A stretch of 64,000 nucleotides of DNA from Tridacna crocea (GCA_943736015.1 OX031065.1:24938427-25002426); one strand, 5' to 3'; numbered from the stretch's first letter, positions 35,401-43,198 are shown. Program-made: numbers and translations. Notes: generated from the sequence alone by a model not told the origin.

Positions 35401-35710
35401 CAAATAATATTCAAGTCGATTTCCGCCTTGTGTAACATTTGTATATAGTCCTGTTTCCTCAAAATTCAATTTTTATTCTCATCCTTTCGTTTAGGTATTG
35501 CAGTGTAGCTATTTAAGGTTGTCCAAGTCAAATATAGAAACGCTGGAAGATATGCTACGTCACGAGGGCAAAGATCCGGGCATTCATATCCATAGTGACG
35601 TCACTGATTACGATATATGGAAAAATATTCAAAATGAGAGAACAGACTTGAATAAAGCAAACAAGGACCCCAAGACGGCTCGTCCAAAGAAAAGCATGAA
35701 AATTGATTAA
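20874..35710 (+). CDS. Unrecognised coiled-coil protein, ten exons, complete
   Basis: Joining 20874-20881, 22672-22785, 23194-23281, 24792-24832, 28751-29004, 29674-29724, 31973-32220, 33157-33257, 34964-35105 and 35495-35710 gives 420 codons plus stop, with every junction in phase. The protein is hydrophilic, with no signal peptide or membrane segment. The N-terminal 70 residues are a Lys/Glu/Gln-rich helix with ENEKQYLRQKK and ENEKQYNKS. A basic, Ser/Arg-rich low-complexity middle follows, then an acidic run (NADDDDDAA, about 236). The C-terminal half is helical, with LKELEQILKDARLYSS, IEHLEQVLRQLNP and YLRLSKSNIETLEDML. DRRLS followed by GLD occurs twice (residues 71 and 269). I do not recognise the family. 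The style suggests a cytoskeletal, centrosomal or ciliary protein, which is a guess. Confidence 0.8.
20966..21000. repeat. Dispersed palindromic motif AGATCAGAC..GTCTGATCT
   Basis: Copy with AAGATCAGACGGCACAGAAC then CTGCAGTCTGATCTT, in intron 1 of the coiled-coil gene. Confidence 0.6.
21628..22044. mobile_element. Two H1 MITEs in opposite orientation, head to head at their 3' ends
   Basis: A + copy with deleted left arm (about 21628-21808, ends TTGGTAAAGAAATTA) is followed by a - copy (about 21813-22044, CCTTACCAAACGACAAAATT to GTGGTAATAGGTAA). The hairpin of the second copy has a mutated loop (CTAGTTACCAAAA). Both outer TTAA sites are lost. Confidence 0.75.
22349..22575 (-). mobile_element. 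H1 MITE, - orientation
   Basis: Right TTAA at 22572-22575; the left end is decayed (ACACTCTTTACAAACGACC). The hairpin is perfect. It ends 96 nt before exon 2 of the coiled-coil gene. Confidence 0.83.
22672..22785 (+). CDS. Coiled-coil gene exon 2
   Basis: Acceptor CACTACCCTAG, donor GACAT/gtaagt, phase 2 in and out. It encodes PSKDDRLRMQHTRIENEKQ and YLRQKKFLESDLGERVSD. H1 copies in opposite orientation lie 96 nt before and 13 nt after it. Confidence 0.8.
22799..23022 (+). mobile_element. H1 MITE, + orientation, 13 nt after exon 2
   Basis: TTAA at 22799-22802, start TTAACCTTTTACCCAATAAT. The hairpin has few mismatches and the right end is decayed (TTTGTTATTTGGAAC). A worn piece of the foldback family seen at 42197 adjoins (GAAAGTAACGCAATTTCTAA). 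Confidence 0.8.
23194..23281 (+). CDS. Coiled-coil gene exon 3
   Basis: Acceptor TGTGTGTTTCAG, donor ACAAGG/gtaagt, phase 2 in, phase 0 out. It encodes SRQEYLIKKQQDRLENEKQ and YNKSHSYLTR, echoing exon 2. Confidence 0.82.
23320..23620 (+). repeat. Degenerate short tandem repeat rich in GTAGTTGAAC / TAACCGTAG
   Basis: Motifs such as CATAGTTGAACGTA, CGTAGTTGAGAGTAG, GTAGTTTGAACGTAG, GTAATTAACCCTAG and GTTAACCGTAG recur at about 10-12 bp spacing in two blocks. No coding frame is kept. Confidence 0.5.
24243..24310. repeat. Short hairpin repeat, family P, second copy
   Basis: TTTACTTCAAAAACCTTGCA and its near reverse complement AGAGGTTTTTGATGTAAA flank a loop at TGTT; the stem includes CTACAGCTTG / CAAGCTGTAG. 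Compare 18748. Confidence 0.65.
24792..24832 (+). CDS. Coiled-coil gene exon 4 (41 nt micro-exon)
   Basis: Acceptor CTCCTTTTTAG, donor GATAG/gtaaag, phase 0 in, phase 2 out. It encodes DRRLSAHATEGLD, resembling DRRLSDHRTKSGLD in exon 8. Confidence 0.7.
25440..25512 (+). repeat. Array of three to four degenerate 20-bp units
   Basis: TAATACGACTTGACCTCCGA, TCAATACAGTTGACCTCGTA, TCAATATTGATGACCCGCGA and CCAATACAG follow one another with period 20. The same unit (CAATACGGCTGACCTCGGAC) is inside the palindrome at 25784. Confidence 0.7.
25608..25769 (-). mobile_element. H1 MITE, - orientation, left quarter missing
   Basis: Starts inside the element at AAAAATTGATATTTGTTTCC, has a perfect hairpin with an extra A, and ends TTTGGTAAAGCGTTAA (25766-25769). 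Confidence 0.8.
25784..25916. repeat. 133-bp near-perfect palindrome
   Basis: Arms of about 55 bp, starting ATTAATCAAGTGATTTCGTA and ending TACGAAATCACTTGATTAAT, are identical by eye. The centre is ACCCTCGGCCTTCGGCCTCG. Perfect arms imply a recent origin or active correction. Confidence 0.88.
26190..27545 (+). mobile_element. Tandem-unit element, same family as 47009-48676
   Basis: Head with TCATGGCCCGGTGTCCGTCC, a (CCGTSCGT)n stretch and GGTTGTCATGGCAAC. Units of about 160-215 bp follow, with CCAAATTTGGCATGTAGC, GGACCTCTACC and CCCTGGGGTCA. It ends GCCATCATGGCCCTCTTG. Units match, in reverse, those at 47-48 kb. In intron 4 of the coiled-coil gene. Confidence 0.75.
27942..28135 (+). mobile_element. 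Family T MITE, right end missing
   Basis: CATCACGCAAAAAGGGACC, CTTCTGGGAACTG and AACCAGGGTTGACA as in the complete copy at 30849; the right inverted repeat is absent. H1 3' remnants follow at 28180-28245 and 28670-28712 (GGTAAAGGGTTAA), the latter 38 nt before exon 5. Confidence 0.7.
28470..28535. repeat. Short hairpin repeat
   Basis: TCTGGTATCACACATCCCTC pairs with a segment ending GGGGTTGTATGACACCAGA around an AT-rich loop, with several mismatches. Only one copy was noticed. Confidence 0.55.
28751..29004 (+). CDS. Coiled-coil gene exon 5
   Basis: Acceptor AAACACAAG with a weak pyrimidine tract, donor ATGACAG/gtaaaa, phase 2 in, phase 1 out. It encodes a basic Ser/Arg-rich segment (YEKYRPRSRRQLIESG, TVSPVPRQLATH). 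The acceptor is chosen because its phase fits exon 4 (..GLDR SQTSLQD). Confidence 0.72.
29138..29285 (+). mobile_element. Family B MITE fragment
   Basis: CGATCAGCCTGCGCAGTCCG, CAAAACAGAAAATTACATAA and GTGCCGTTTCGGATTAGCC follow the order of the 1795-2055 copy; both outer ends are missing. Confidence 0.65.
29674..29724 (+). CDS. Coiled-coil gene exon 6 (51 nt)
   Basis: Acceptor ATGGTTTTCAG, donor CACAAGG/gtatgt, phase 1 in and out. It encodes LEQRASRRSVEQPDHK, continuing the basic region. Confidence 0.72.
29815..30043 (-). mobile_element. H1 MITE, - orientation, full length
   Basis: TTAA at 29815-29818 and 30040-30043. The stem has the CACTGTGGG / CCCACAGTG form on both arms, a paired change from the CATTGTGGG form. 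Confidence 0.9.
30153..30381 (-). mobile_element. H1 MITE, - orientation, full length
   Basis: TTAA at 30153-30156 and 30378-30381. Stem arms CACTGTAGG and CCTACAGTG: two paired differences relative to the common arm, leaving the hairpin perfect. Confidence 0.9.
30466..30680 (-). mobile_element. H1 MITE, - orientation, full length
   Basis: TTAA at 30466-30469 and 30677-30680. The right arm has CCTACAGTG while the left has CATTGTGGG, so here the arms disagree, unlike the two copies just before it. Confidence 0.88.
30849..31099 (+). mobile_element. Family T MITE, complete, 251 bp
   Basis: TGTGACCCATCACGCAAAAA at the left and TTTTTGCGTGATGGGTCACA at the right form perfect terminal repeats of about 25 bp that extend with mismatches. 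No clear target duplication. In intron 6 of the coiled-coil gene. Confidence 0.85.
31973..32220 (+). CDS. Coiled-coil gene exon 7
   Basis: Acceptor ATAATGTTGCAG, donor TTAAGG/gtattt, phase 1 in, phase 0 out. It encodes VTFEDGKAAMEHRKRSAARS, an acidic run NADDDDDAA and the helix KLQNLYNKAIETVKLADD. Confidence 0.8.
32426..32488 (+). repeat. (CT)n microsatellite, about 31 units
   Basis: Uninterrupted CT dinucleotides in intron 7 of the coiled-coil gene; likely length-polymorphic. Confidence 0.97.
33157..33257 (+). CDS. Coiled-coil gene exon 8
   Basis: Acceptor TTATATACAG, donor TTCCAG/gtacag, phase 0 in, phase 2 out. It encodes DRRLSDHRTKSGLDINALKE then LEQILKDARLYSS. Confidence 0.82.
33390..33580 (+). 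mobile_element. H1 MITE, strongly diverged
   Basis: GTCAGCTGCAATTGCTTTCG then TTGAACAGGTCTGAAATTTT and GTCTTCTGG match the 3' half; the hairpin survives only as TTCTCCCGTTCCAACAAGG. An old copy in intron 8. Confidence 0.5.
33615..34103 (+). mobile_element. Terminal segment of the SWIM-type transposon family, copy 1
   Basis: GGCCCTTCAGATTTTGAGAC, CATTCATAAAACCCCAGTAG, CATTTACATACTGGAAATAC, GCGCGAAATCTAAAAATAGC and AGGCTACATAGCCTTTTAAG occur in the same order as at 39975-40360 (reversed) and 63608-64000. It continues to GATGATTTGTATTGTTTTTA, as before the broken SWIM gene. Confidence 0.8.
34964..35105 (+). CDS. Coiled-coil gene exon 9
   Basis: Acceptor GTTCTTGCAG, donor TACCAA/gtaaga, phase 2 in, phase 0 out. 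It encodes KSSKEDHSRLDLGSNRAQKK and RIEHLEQVLRQLNPKYDES. Confidence 0.83.
35495..35710 (+). CDS. Coiled-coil gene last coding exon
   Basis: Acceptor CCTTTCGTTTAG, phase 0, stop TAA at 35708-35710. It encodes CSYLRLSKSNIETLEDMLRH, GIHIHSDVTDYDIWKNIQNE and a Lys-rich tail. Confidence 0.85.
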   Translation, partial: VLQCSYLRLSKSNIETLEDMLRHEGKDPGIHIHSDVTDYDIWKNIQNERTDLNKANKDPKTARPKKSMKID

Positions 35711-35832
35711 AATCAACACATAAAGCTCTTGACATGTTTTCTATATTTATCCTTGTGTCAGTGTGTTTCATAAAAGGCAGTCCATTACATTCATACTGGT
35801 CAACGGCTTTACAGAAAGTGTATTTTCTTTTT

Positions 35833-35838
35833 ATTAAA
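35833..35838 (+). terminator. Poly(A) signal ATTAAA
   Basis: ATTAAA 123 nt after the stop of the coiled-coil gene, followed by a T/G-rich stretch (CTTTGTTTCTTGTTG) suited to cleavage factors. Confidence 0.6.
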
Positions 35839-36759
35839 GCGATCCATTTCATGCAAAACTTTGTTTCTTGTTGATAACGTAGCGGGACAAATAGTCACCT
35901 GTTTGCATCGTTTGTACACAAGTATTCACGCATTATAATTTAACTTTGCAAATTCAATACATCTACTTTTTGTTTTAGAAGTTTTTAATGTGGGAAAAAA
36001 AAGCAGCTAGATTAGAATATGTTTAGCTAAAATTGTACATTATAATGTTCAAATTGATCTAGATCTTGTTCTACACTTTTCCTTTGCATGAACTTGTTTA
36101 TCTAGGCCTCGGCGAGATTTTAAAACTCTGAAAAGCTCCCTTTAATCAAAACAGGTAACTGAAAGTGAATGTTATGATGCAATAGTAATTAGCCTACCTG
36201 GCCGAATGTCCATACATCCATTGTGCTTCGTTGCGTTCTGTTTACTTTCTTTCAAACATCTTTCTCTTTTGAAACACTGAAACTGATCAAGCAATTCTGA
36301 TCAAAGGCTTACTCTATGGAAGTGATCATGTAATACCACATTATCAAAACATATTGATAGATTGAATACGTTTCCATTAAGTATTGTCGTTCTTTTTTAA
36401 AAAGACTGATCGTCAGAAAAATCTGTTTCTTCAAAGCATTCCTTGTGATTTTCCTTAAACTTGCACAAATACTCCCTGGGTAGATATTTTAAAGTTAAAA
36501 ACCCTTAGAAAACTTTCTTGTCAAAGTTCGTTACGATTGATATGTGATAATCATTTTGGATTAGACATATATTTTCTTATATTCCTTGACACCATCTTAG
36601 CAGAAAATGAGCTATTAACTAGAGTTACCGGTATTTGATGCAAAAAAAATCTACTTGATCAGGAAAGATTATATACATATATCATATATAAAATTCATGA
36701 TTTCCGATTTTATTTTCAATTTAAATGGATCTAGGGATTCAATAATTTTCTCAAGTCAT

Positions 36760-36986
36760 TTAACTCTTTACCAAACGGAAAATTTTACACTGGTCCAAAC
36801 TGACAGCATTTGCCGACGACAAAATGAACTTGACTAAAGAATTCAAATTTGTGTTAGGACGGGAAGAAAACATTGTGGGAGAAGGAGAAAATACTGGTTA
36901 CCAGCATTTTCTAGTATTTCCACAATGTTTTCAAAATGCTTCTTTCGCATAGGTGTTAAAAGTCGAAATTGTGTAGTAAAGGGTTA
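36760..36986 (-). mobile_element. H1 MITE, - orientation, full length
   Basis: TTAA at 36760-36763 and 36983-36986; the hairpin has four or five mismatches (GAGAAGG / CTAGTATTTCC). In the gap between the coiled-coil and Mieap-like genes. The rest of 35.9-38.3 kb shows no gene or repeat that I recognise. Confidence 0.85.
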
Positions 36987-37790
36987 AGCATCGACTCGTC
37001 CAAATTCAATAAATGGTTACAAATCTTACCTTTTGGTTTTTACAAAAATACAGTATGAAAAAAGTCCACTTTCACTTACCCATCCTCTTCTGTATGCCGT
37101 ATTCTTTTCACCTTTGTGAGTATAGATCTAGCTTAACCCTCGATACAGACGGAGGAAAAACATGTTGAACAAATACTTGCATTCATTGACATTAACATAT
37201 TCTACCTTTTTTTTACACAAACACATATATGCAAATATAGGCCAACCGTTTTGTATTTGACCCACGGCTGTGCTCGAAGTTCTGTTCTAATTAAACACAT
37301 ACAGATAGACCATATATTCCAACAATTTTTATTCCGATACAAATGCCTGTCACCTGGATGAAAGTAAACATGGCGGCGATATTTAAAAATGTTAACGCTT
37401 GCTCGGCATAACGTGTATTCATGCGCATCGTGTTTTGGGCTGATAGCGTAGTAATTGGGTTCACTTGTCAGCATTAGATTTAAATCTATTTTCTGCGTGT
37501 GTTTGTGGTTTTTGTTTTCGAATTCATACAATCAAGATAATGTTCTCTTGCGAATTTGTGCATTATTAAAAATATGATATTCGAGTGGGTTGCCAGCCTG
37601 CTAAAAAGTCGTTCTTCGAATTCGTTCTTCCACCGATTCACAACAACTTTTCGCGACATATTTTGAATAGGCAATACTGTACGAATTATGGTTGATTATA
37701 TCCTATGGGGTTTAATCACAATCTAAAAGTATGGTGCTTTGAACATCATTGATATTTGTCAAGAATCACGGTCACTTGGTCATATATAAA

Positions 37791-37825
37791 TTAGATCTAG
37801 ATCTACATGTAGATCTATTAGATCT
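37791..37825. repeat. Cluster of AGATCT palindromes
   Basis: TTAGATCTAGATCTACATGT then AGATCTATTAGATCTTA: four AGATCT in 35 bases. Single TAGATCTA motifs are common in 18.2-20.2 kb and 34.8-38.3 kb and rare elsewhere in the window. Confidence 0.6.
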
Positions 37826-38349
37826 TACATATTAGGGTTCCACTTCTTTACATTTAAACGTGGTGTTCCTGAAACAACATGATGGGGAGGACTGGTATTT
37901 AGTTTGTTGCGTCCTATCGAAAGGCTTTCAGTTGTAAAATACATTATCTTTTGGTTGAAAATGTCCCTGCCCCAAAGTCATGCCTTCATGAGTGGGATAT
38001 GAGATCAGCTGGAGCTTCAATGACATTATGTATACATGAAACACAAGCAGTGCAACTATTGCCCATAGTGACAATAATAAGCAGTATTTTCACATTTGGT
38101 TTTATTTCATTAAATAATTTACAGAATTAGATCTAGGCTATATGGTTGTCTTGTTCCTCCGATTTTGGTTTATCATGTACAGAATACTTTTAAATACACT
38201 GCGGCAAATAGTGCAATATCTCAGACTTGGTTTTGCATTTGACAAATTTGAAATGCACTGTGGCAATGAACAACTTTAAATAGATCTATGTTGTAGCAAT
38301 AGAATCAAATTTTCCTAAGTTATATGCTGCAAATCTGTTGTAATATGTT

Positions 38350-38583
38350 TTAACTCTTTCCTAAATGACAATATTTTCTAAAGGCTTGTTCAAATCAAAA
38401 GCATTTGCAGACAACAAAATAAAAGTAACTGAAAATTTGAAATTTGTTTTGTGAAGGGTAGAAAACCTTGTGGGAAAAGGAGAAAAATGCTGGCTACCAG
38501 CATTTTCTCCTTTTTCCACAGTGTTTTCTATTGGCTTCTTTCTCAGGGTTGTCAAAAGTAGGGATTGTGTGGTAATGGGTTAA
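38350..38583 (-). mobile_element. H1 MITE, - orientation, full length
   Basis: TTAA at 38350-38353 and 38580-38583; one extra A in the left arm. A diverged - copy (about 38608-38790) follows with TTGTGGAAAAAGGAGTAAAT. Confidence 0.85.
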
Positions 38584-38841
38584 GTTGATTGTTTATGTCA
38601 AGGATTTGTACTCTTCACCAGATGACAAAACTGAAAGGGTTTGCAGGTAACAAATGTGGCTTAAATGTTTTGTATTTTACTTTACTTTACTTTCAAAGGA
38701 CAGAAAACATTGTGGAAAAAGGAGTAAATGCAGGATACCAGCATTGTCTCCTTTTCCGATATTATTTTCAAATAGATTTAAAGATGGGTATTTAGATTTT
38801 TCACATATAACCAAATAAAAAAATATAATATATATCATCGA

Positions 38842-38890
38842 AAGGATGTGGGTAAACTTATGAAGAAAAAAGACCCCTCGAGAACACACA
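38842..38890 (+). mobile_element. Inverted fragment of the SWIM-type transposon gene
   Basis: GATGTGGGTAAACTTATGAA and AAAAAAGACCCCTCGAGAAC repeat, in the opposite direction, the start of the coding stretch at 39922-39855. It is about 1 kb away and has one or two changes. Confidence 0.7.
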
Positions 38891-39392
38891 TGAAATTTAT
38901 ATGAAAGAATGCAACACATGTCTACTTTATCCATCCGAAATATTTAAGAAATTAACAGAGTCCAAAGGGGCATTTCAGAGCTCTAAAGTATGGAGGGCTC
39001 AATGGGTCATAATTGCATAAATGATTTTGCTCTGTCAATCGGATCCGATTTCTTTGTGAATTCTATGAGAAAATGTTTGAATATCCCAGAAACAACTACA
39101 ATGATTCATTTTGAAGTGAAAAAATATTAACATATTGTGACAAACATTGTTAAAATCTCTTCTGTTTGAGCTGTAAAATGACCCAAGTCTTTCGAACATT
39201 CATTTACGAATTTGAGACAAAGAATTCCAACAAAATGAACAAATTAATATTTTCTTTTGAAAATTAGGTCTGCTACATCATTTTGATATCACAAAAAAAA
39301 TGTTAAAAGGATGTATGGTGTATTGTCTAGAGATTAATTCAATTTTTGATTGACTGTGATTCATGATTATGAATATTTTTAAAAGGACTGTT

Positions 39393-39922
39393 TTATTCAT
39401 TTTTATCGTCATTTTCAAGTTCAGAATCAGTCCAACGGTCTTTCTGCACTGCGTCATCAACATGATTGAAAAATTTCTTTGATATTATGGGCTTTTGAGA
39501 TTGATGTCGGTAATATGATAGGTACCATATCATAGATGCAATATGAGCACAACATCCGACAACTCTTGCCCCTGCTTTACATCTACAATACCAATGGAAT
39601 ATTGGCATAATTCCAACAATATACTGTACTCTATCCACAGGCTTTGACGATGTGTGCATGGACTGGATTTGGGCCTTAATCAATGGTGTTCCCTGTGAAC
39701 TAGAATCTTATAATCACCCTCATCATCTAAGTGTTCCGTCATGTACGATTGAGCTTGTTTTATTTGGTATGCTCCAAATGTTAAATCCCGCAATTCAGCA
39801 ATATTAAGCTTTGGGAAATCTTCTAGTTCACTTTCATCAAAATCTTTCCAAATGGCTGTGTGTGCTCTCGAGGGGTCTTTTTTCTTCATAAGTTTACCCA
39901 CATCCTTTATATGAAAAAACAA
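39393..39922 (-). pseudogene. SWIM zinc-finger protein of a DNA transposon, frameshifted C-terminal fragment
   Basis: On the minus strand an 80-codon frame (39922-39680, with IAELRDLTFGAYQIKQAQSY and EHLDDEGDYKILVHRE) hits a stop. The sequence then goes on in another frame (39683-39393) with IQSMHTSSK, FHWYCRCKAGARVVGCCAHI and ASMIWYLSYYRHQ. CRC..CCAH fits the CxC..CxH zinc ligands of SWIM domains. A single-base shift around 39680-39690 separates the two. The upstream side joins the repeated terminal segment at 39975, so it belongs to a transposon rather than a host gene. The superfamily is not settled, and no DDE catalytic part is present. Confidence 0.75.
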
Positions 39923-39974
39923 TACAAATCATCTATAATTAAAAACCATTAGATTACAAAAGAAAAAAAAAATG

Positions 39975-40360
39975 ATGGTGTTCCCTTAGAAGGCTATGTA
40001 GCCTCTTACGGTATTTTTAGATTTCATGGCAGAAATCACAAAAGCATTGTGGGAATGTCAAGTGACTGGCATGTGACTAATGATGCTTAAATAACATAAC
40101 AAAAATGTAATTATTTTCCATAATGTCTTCTTTGGACTCTATGTTTGAAGGTAAGTCTGTGTATTTCCAGTATGTAAATGAGCGAGTTGCTCAGTGTTTC
40201 CCGTCGGTGTTGACCTGGGCTATAGTAAATCTCTAATCTCTTGGAGGGTTTTTGACTACTGGGGTTTTATGAATGAAAATCGGTGTATTGGCTTTGATAT
40301 TTTTTTGTATTTTTGTAAAATTTTGTCCCAAAATCTGAAAGGCCACCTTTAAAGGCATGG
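39975..40360 (-). mobile_element. Terminal segment of the SWIM-type transposon family, copy 2
   Basis: Reverse complement of the order seen at 33615, from AGGCTATGTAGCCTCTTACG (39990) to CCAAAATCTGAAAGGCCACC (40330). It lies directly upstream (minus sense) of the SWIM fragment, which links the two. Confidence 0.8.
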
Positions 40361-40643
40361 TTGTAAAAACTTGGGATTGTCAGGTTCTGGTTTAATATAC
40401 ACAGATTTGAATGTATATGAGCCATGCTCTCTGAAAAAGGGCCTTTTTTGCACAGGCTGAGATGGGCCAAAACTTTTTGCTATCTTTAAATTTTCTGCAC
40501 GTCAAAGGATCCTTCTCGTCATGATTCAGTCTGTTGTTAAAGAAAAAAAAATGGAAATTATGAATCCATTTTGATACAATGACTAGCTTGACTCATGGAT
40601 CACGGAGATGCTAATCCCCTTTTGCCACAGCATAGCTCTTATA

Positions 40644-40647
<4 letters not shown>

Positions 40648-40683
<36 letters not shown>
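40648..40683 (+). repeat. (AG)n microsatellite, about 18 units
   Basis: Uninterrupted AG run in intergenic DNA. Confidence 0.96.
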
Positions 40684-40684
<1 letters not shown>

Positions 40685-40713
40685 CAAACCGGGAAAAAGG
40701 GGTTTAATGCATC

Positions 40714-40941
40714 TTAACCCTTTCCCAAACGTCAAACTTTTGGACTAGACCAAACTGAAACCTTCTGCAGACAACAGTTCAACTCTTGCTGAAAAGATTA
40801 TTTCTGTCTATGATAGGGTAGAAAACATTGTGGGAAAAGGAGAAAATGCTGGTTACCAGCATTTTCTCCTTTTTCCACAATGTTTTCAAAAGGTTACTTT
40901 TCTAGACCCGTAAAAACCAGGGATTGTTTGGGAAAGGGTAA
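40714..40941 (-). mobile_element. H2-ended MITE with H1-type hairpin, - orientation
   Basis: Left end TTAACCCTTTCCCAAACGTC, right end TTTGGGAAAGGGTAAA, stem loop GCTGGTTACCAGC. It mixes H2 ends with the H1 hairpin, like the copies at 52145 and 58424. Confidence 0.85.
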
Positions 40942-41229
40942 ATAAAGTATAATACCTTAATACCTTATTAATACCTTATTAAAACATCACATAATACCAG
41001 TTTTTGGTCTATTTTGTCTAAAAATCTTCCAAATCATCAGGGAGAATGGTCCAAAAGACACACAGAAAATTTACCCACAACTGAAAGGTTTGATCCAGAT
41101 CAGCCTGTACAGAGTCTGTAGGCTGACATTGGTCACTACTTTTTACAGACACATAACAGAGCATGGCTGAAACATTCCATGAATATCGGACTGAAAATAT
41201 GGCCTCTAGAGCTTACACAAGATTTTTCT

Positions 41230-41371
41230 AAGATGTTTCGTGAAGGGTAGAAAACACTGTAGGAAAAGGAGAAAATGCTGGTAACCAGCATTTTCTCCTT
41301 TTCCCACAATGTTTTCTAAAGGCTTTTTTCTCAGGGGCGTCAAAAGTAGGGATTGTGTGGTTATGGGTTAA
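41230..41371 (-). mobile_element. H1 MITE, - orientation, left part missing
   Basis: Begins at TTTCGTGAAGGGTAGAAAAC and ends at TTAA 41368-41371. The left arm has CACTGTAGG and the right arm CCCACAATG, an unmatched pair. Confidence 0.78.
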
Positions 41372-41384
41372 AATACAAACACAG

Positions 41385-41548
41385 GAGCTCCAGATAAGAG
41401 GGTGTGATGGTATTCTAAATTCACTGTTTCTCTTCCAAAGCCTATGTTGTGTGTACTCATCAGAATCGGTTCAATGACATGATTTAGGGTTAAGTGGAGA
41501 ATAATTGATATTTTTAATTTTGAAATCAAAGTCATCCCTCTATCTGGA
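41385..41548 (+). mobile_element. Family G MITE, uninterrupted
   Basis: AGCTCCAGATAAGAGGGTGT at the left and TCATCCCTCTATCTGGATTT at the right are imperfect inverted ends. CCTATGTTGTGTGTACTCAT lies in the middle. It defines the family that is split at 25190-25965 and partial at 61818-61905. Confidence 0.7.
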
Positions 41549-41666
41549 TTTCTGAACAGAATGGCAGTATTTTATGTTAAAAACAGTTTATTGATCTAAA
41601 CAGCAAACATCACAGTCACACTTCATTAGATTATAGAAATTAGCATGAAAAAAATAGAAAAAGTTT

Positions 41667-41895
41667 TTAACCCTTTACCAAACGATCCTGACTTCTCACA
41701 ACCCTAGAAAAAGGCTTTGAAAAACATTGTGGGAAAATTAGAAATGCTGGTGGCCAGCATTTTCTCCTTTTTATCACAATTTTTTCTATCCTATCTAGGG
41801 CAAATTTTACCATATGAGCAAATTTAAATTTGTTGTCTTCGAAATTTACTTTCAATTTGGATCAGAGTAATATTGTATCATTTGCTAAAGGGTAA
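41667..41895 (+). mobile_element. H1 MITE, + orientation, diverged right end
   Basis: TTAA at 41667-41670; right end TTTGCTAAAGGGTAATTA. The hairpin has GAGAAA-region losses (GGAAAATTAGAAATGCTGG). A further + copy lacking most of the middle lies at 42048-42171. Confidence 0.75.
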
Positions 41896-42196
41896 TTACA
41901 CATGTACATAAATGGTGCATAATTGTGATAGATTTATACATTATTATTGGTCAACTAAGTAACCAACAGACACAAGGCATTTTGGTCAACTTCTATGTAG
42001 ACAAAAACAAGTACTGAGCTGGGGAAACTACTTCTTCAAGTTTGGACTTAACCTTTGTCAGACAATCCTGCATTTAACAAGCCCAAGAACGGAGGCTTTT
42101 GAAAACTAAACTGATAAAGGATAAAATGCTGGAAAAAAAAGCAAAACTTAGGATTGTATGGTAAAGGGTTCAAGGTGAAGTCAAACTGTCTCAACT

Positions 42197-42377
42197 ATTC
42201 ACCAACCATTCTTAAGAGCATTCCCTTGTCTTATTCTTTAGAATTTTGTCAATGTGAAAGTAACAGAAGCTCTGATTGGCTAAACCAAATGGTGTAGCCA
42301 ATCAGAGCTTCTCTTACTTTCACTGTCAGATATCTTGAAGAATAAGACTAAGAACATTCTTAAGAATAGTGGTGAAT
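42197..42377. mobile_element. Foldback element with about 85-bp arms
   Basis: Left arm ATTCACCAACCATTCTTAAG through GCTCTGATTGGCTA; right arm TAGCCAATCAGAGCTTC through CTTAAGAATAGTGGTGAAT. The turn is at AAACCAAATGGTG. Related worn pieces with GAAAG(T/A)AACGCAATTTCT occur at 23055 and 29320. Confidence 0.8.
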
Positions 42378-42674
42378 ACGGGCACTTGTTTTTTGTTCTG
42401 AGAGAGCACCGGCACTGATTACCCAAAATATAGTCAATACAGCACTGGTTATTGGAAGACGTCAAAAGACATGACAAAATGATCCATATATTCTGTAGTA
42501 CCCTTAGTTTTCATGCTGCGATCTCTGTGAACATACATGTATGTTAGAAACAATGTAACATAATTCTATATCAAATCAAAATTGATAATGATTCCACAGG
42601 TATGAACAAATGAGAGCAAACATAATTATACATGTCTATGTCCACAGGCATGCAATCTTGGGTAAAGGAGTGAC

Positions 42675-43125
42675 TTAACTCTTTTACCAAATGATATTGT
42701 TTTGAACATCCTTGTCCAAATTGAAGGCATTTGCAGATGAGAAATTAAATATTACTCAAAACATAAAATTTGTCTTTTAACCCTTTACAGAACCACAAAT
42801 TTTTGGACTGGTCTAATTTGAAAGCATTTGCAGATGACAAAATAAAACTATCTCAAAAATTGATGTTTGTTTACAGCAGGGTAGAAAACATTGTGGGAAA
42901 CGGAGAAAATGCTGGTTACCAGCATTTTCTCCTTTTCCCACAATGGTTTCAAAATGCCTCTATCTCAGGATTGTAAAAACCAGGGATTGTTTGGTAAAGG
43001 GTTAAAAGAAAGATATCATTGTGGGAAAAGAAGATAAACAAGATTTTCCCCTTTTCCCACTAGACTATCTGAAGGCTTTTCCTTTAGGGTCGCCAAACTA
43101 AGTGATTGTTTCGTCAACGATTAAA
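42675..43125 (-). mobile_element. H1 MITE, - orientation, interrupted by another H1 copy
   Basis: Starts TTAACTCTTTTACCAAATGA, runs to AAAATTTGTCTT at 42776, resumes after 43005 with ATTGTGGGAAAAGAAGATAA, and ends TGTTTCGTCAACGATTAAAG. The inner copy uses the target TTAA inside it. Confidence 0.8.
42777..43005 (-). mobile_element. H1 MITE nested in an H1 MITE
   Basis: TTAA at 42777-42780 and 43002-43005, hairpin with one or two mismatches. It interrupts the older copy at 42675-43125. Confidence 0.88.
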
Positions 43126-43198
43126 GATATTTGTGGTCTGGTTTCCAATTCAGAGATTCAAGTGGAATTATATCTAAAATGGCCTACATGATTCTGGA

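Noticed and set aside
39393-39922. Host SWIM-domain gene with an intron at 39680-39690
   Set aside because: The two frames overlap by a few bases with no GT-AG pair. A frameshift in a repeated element explains it better.
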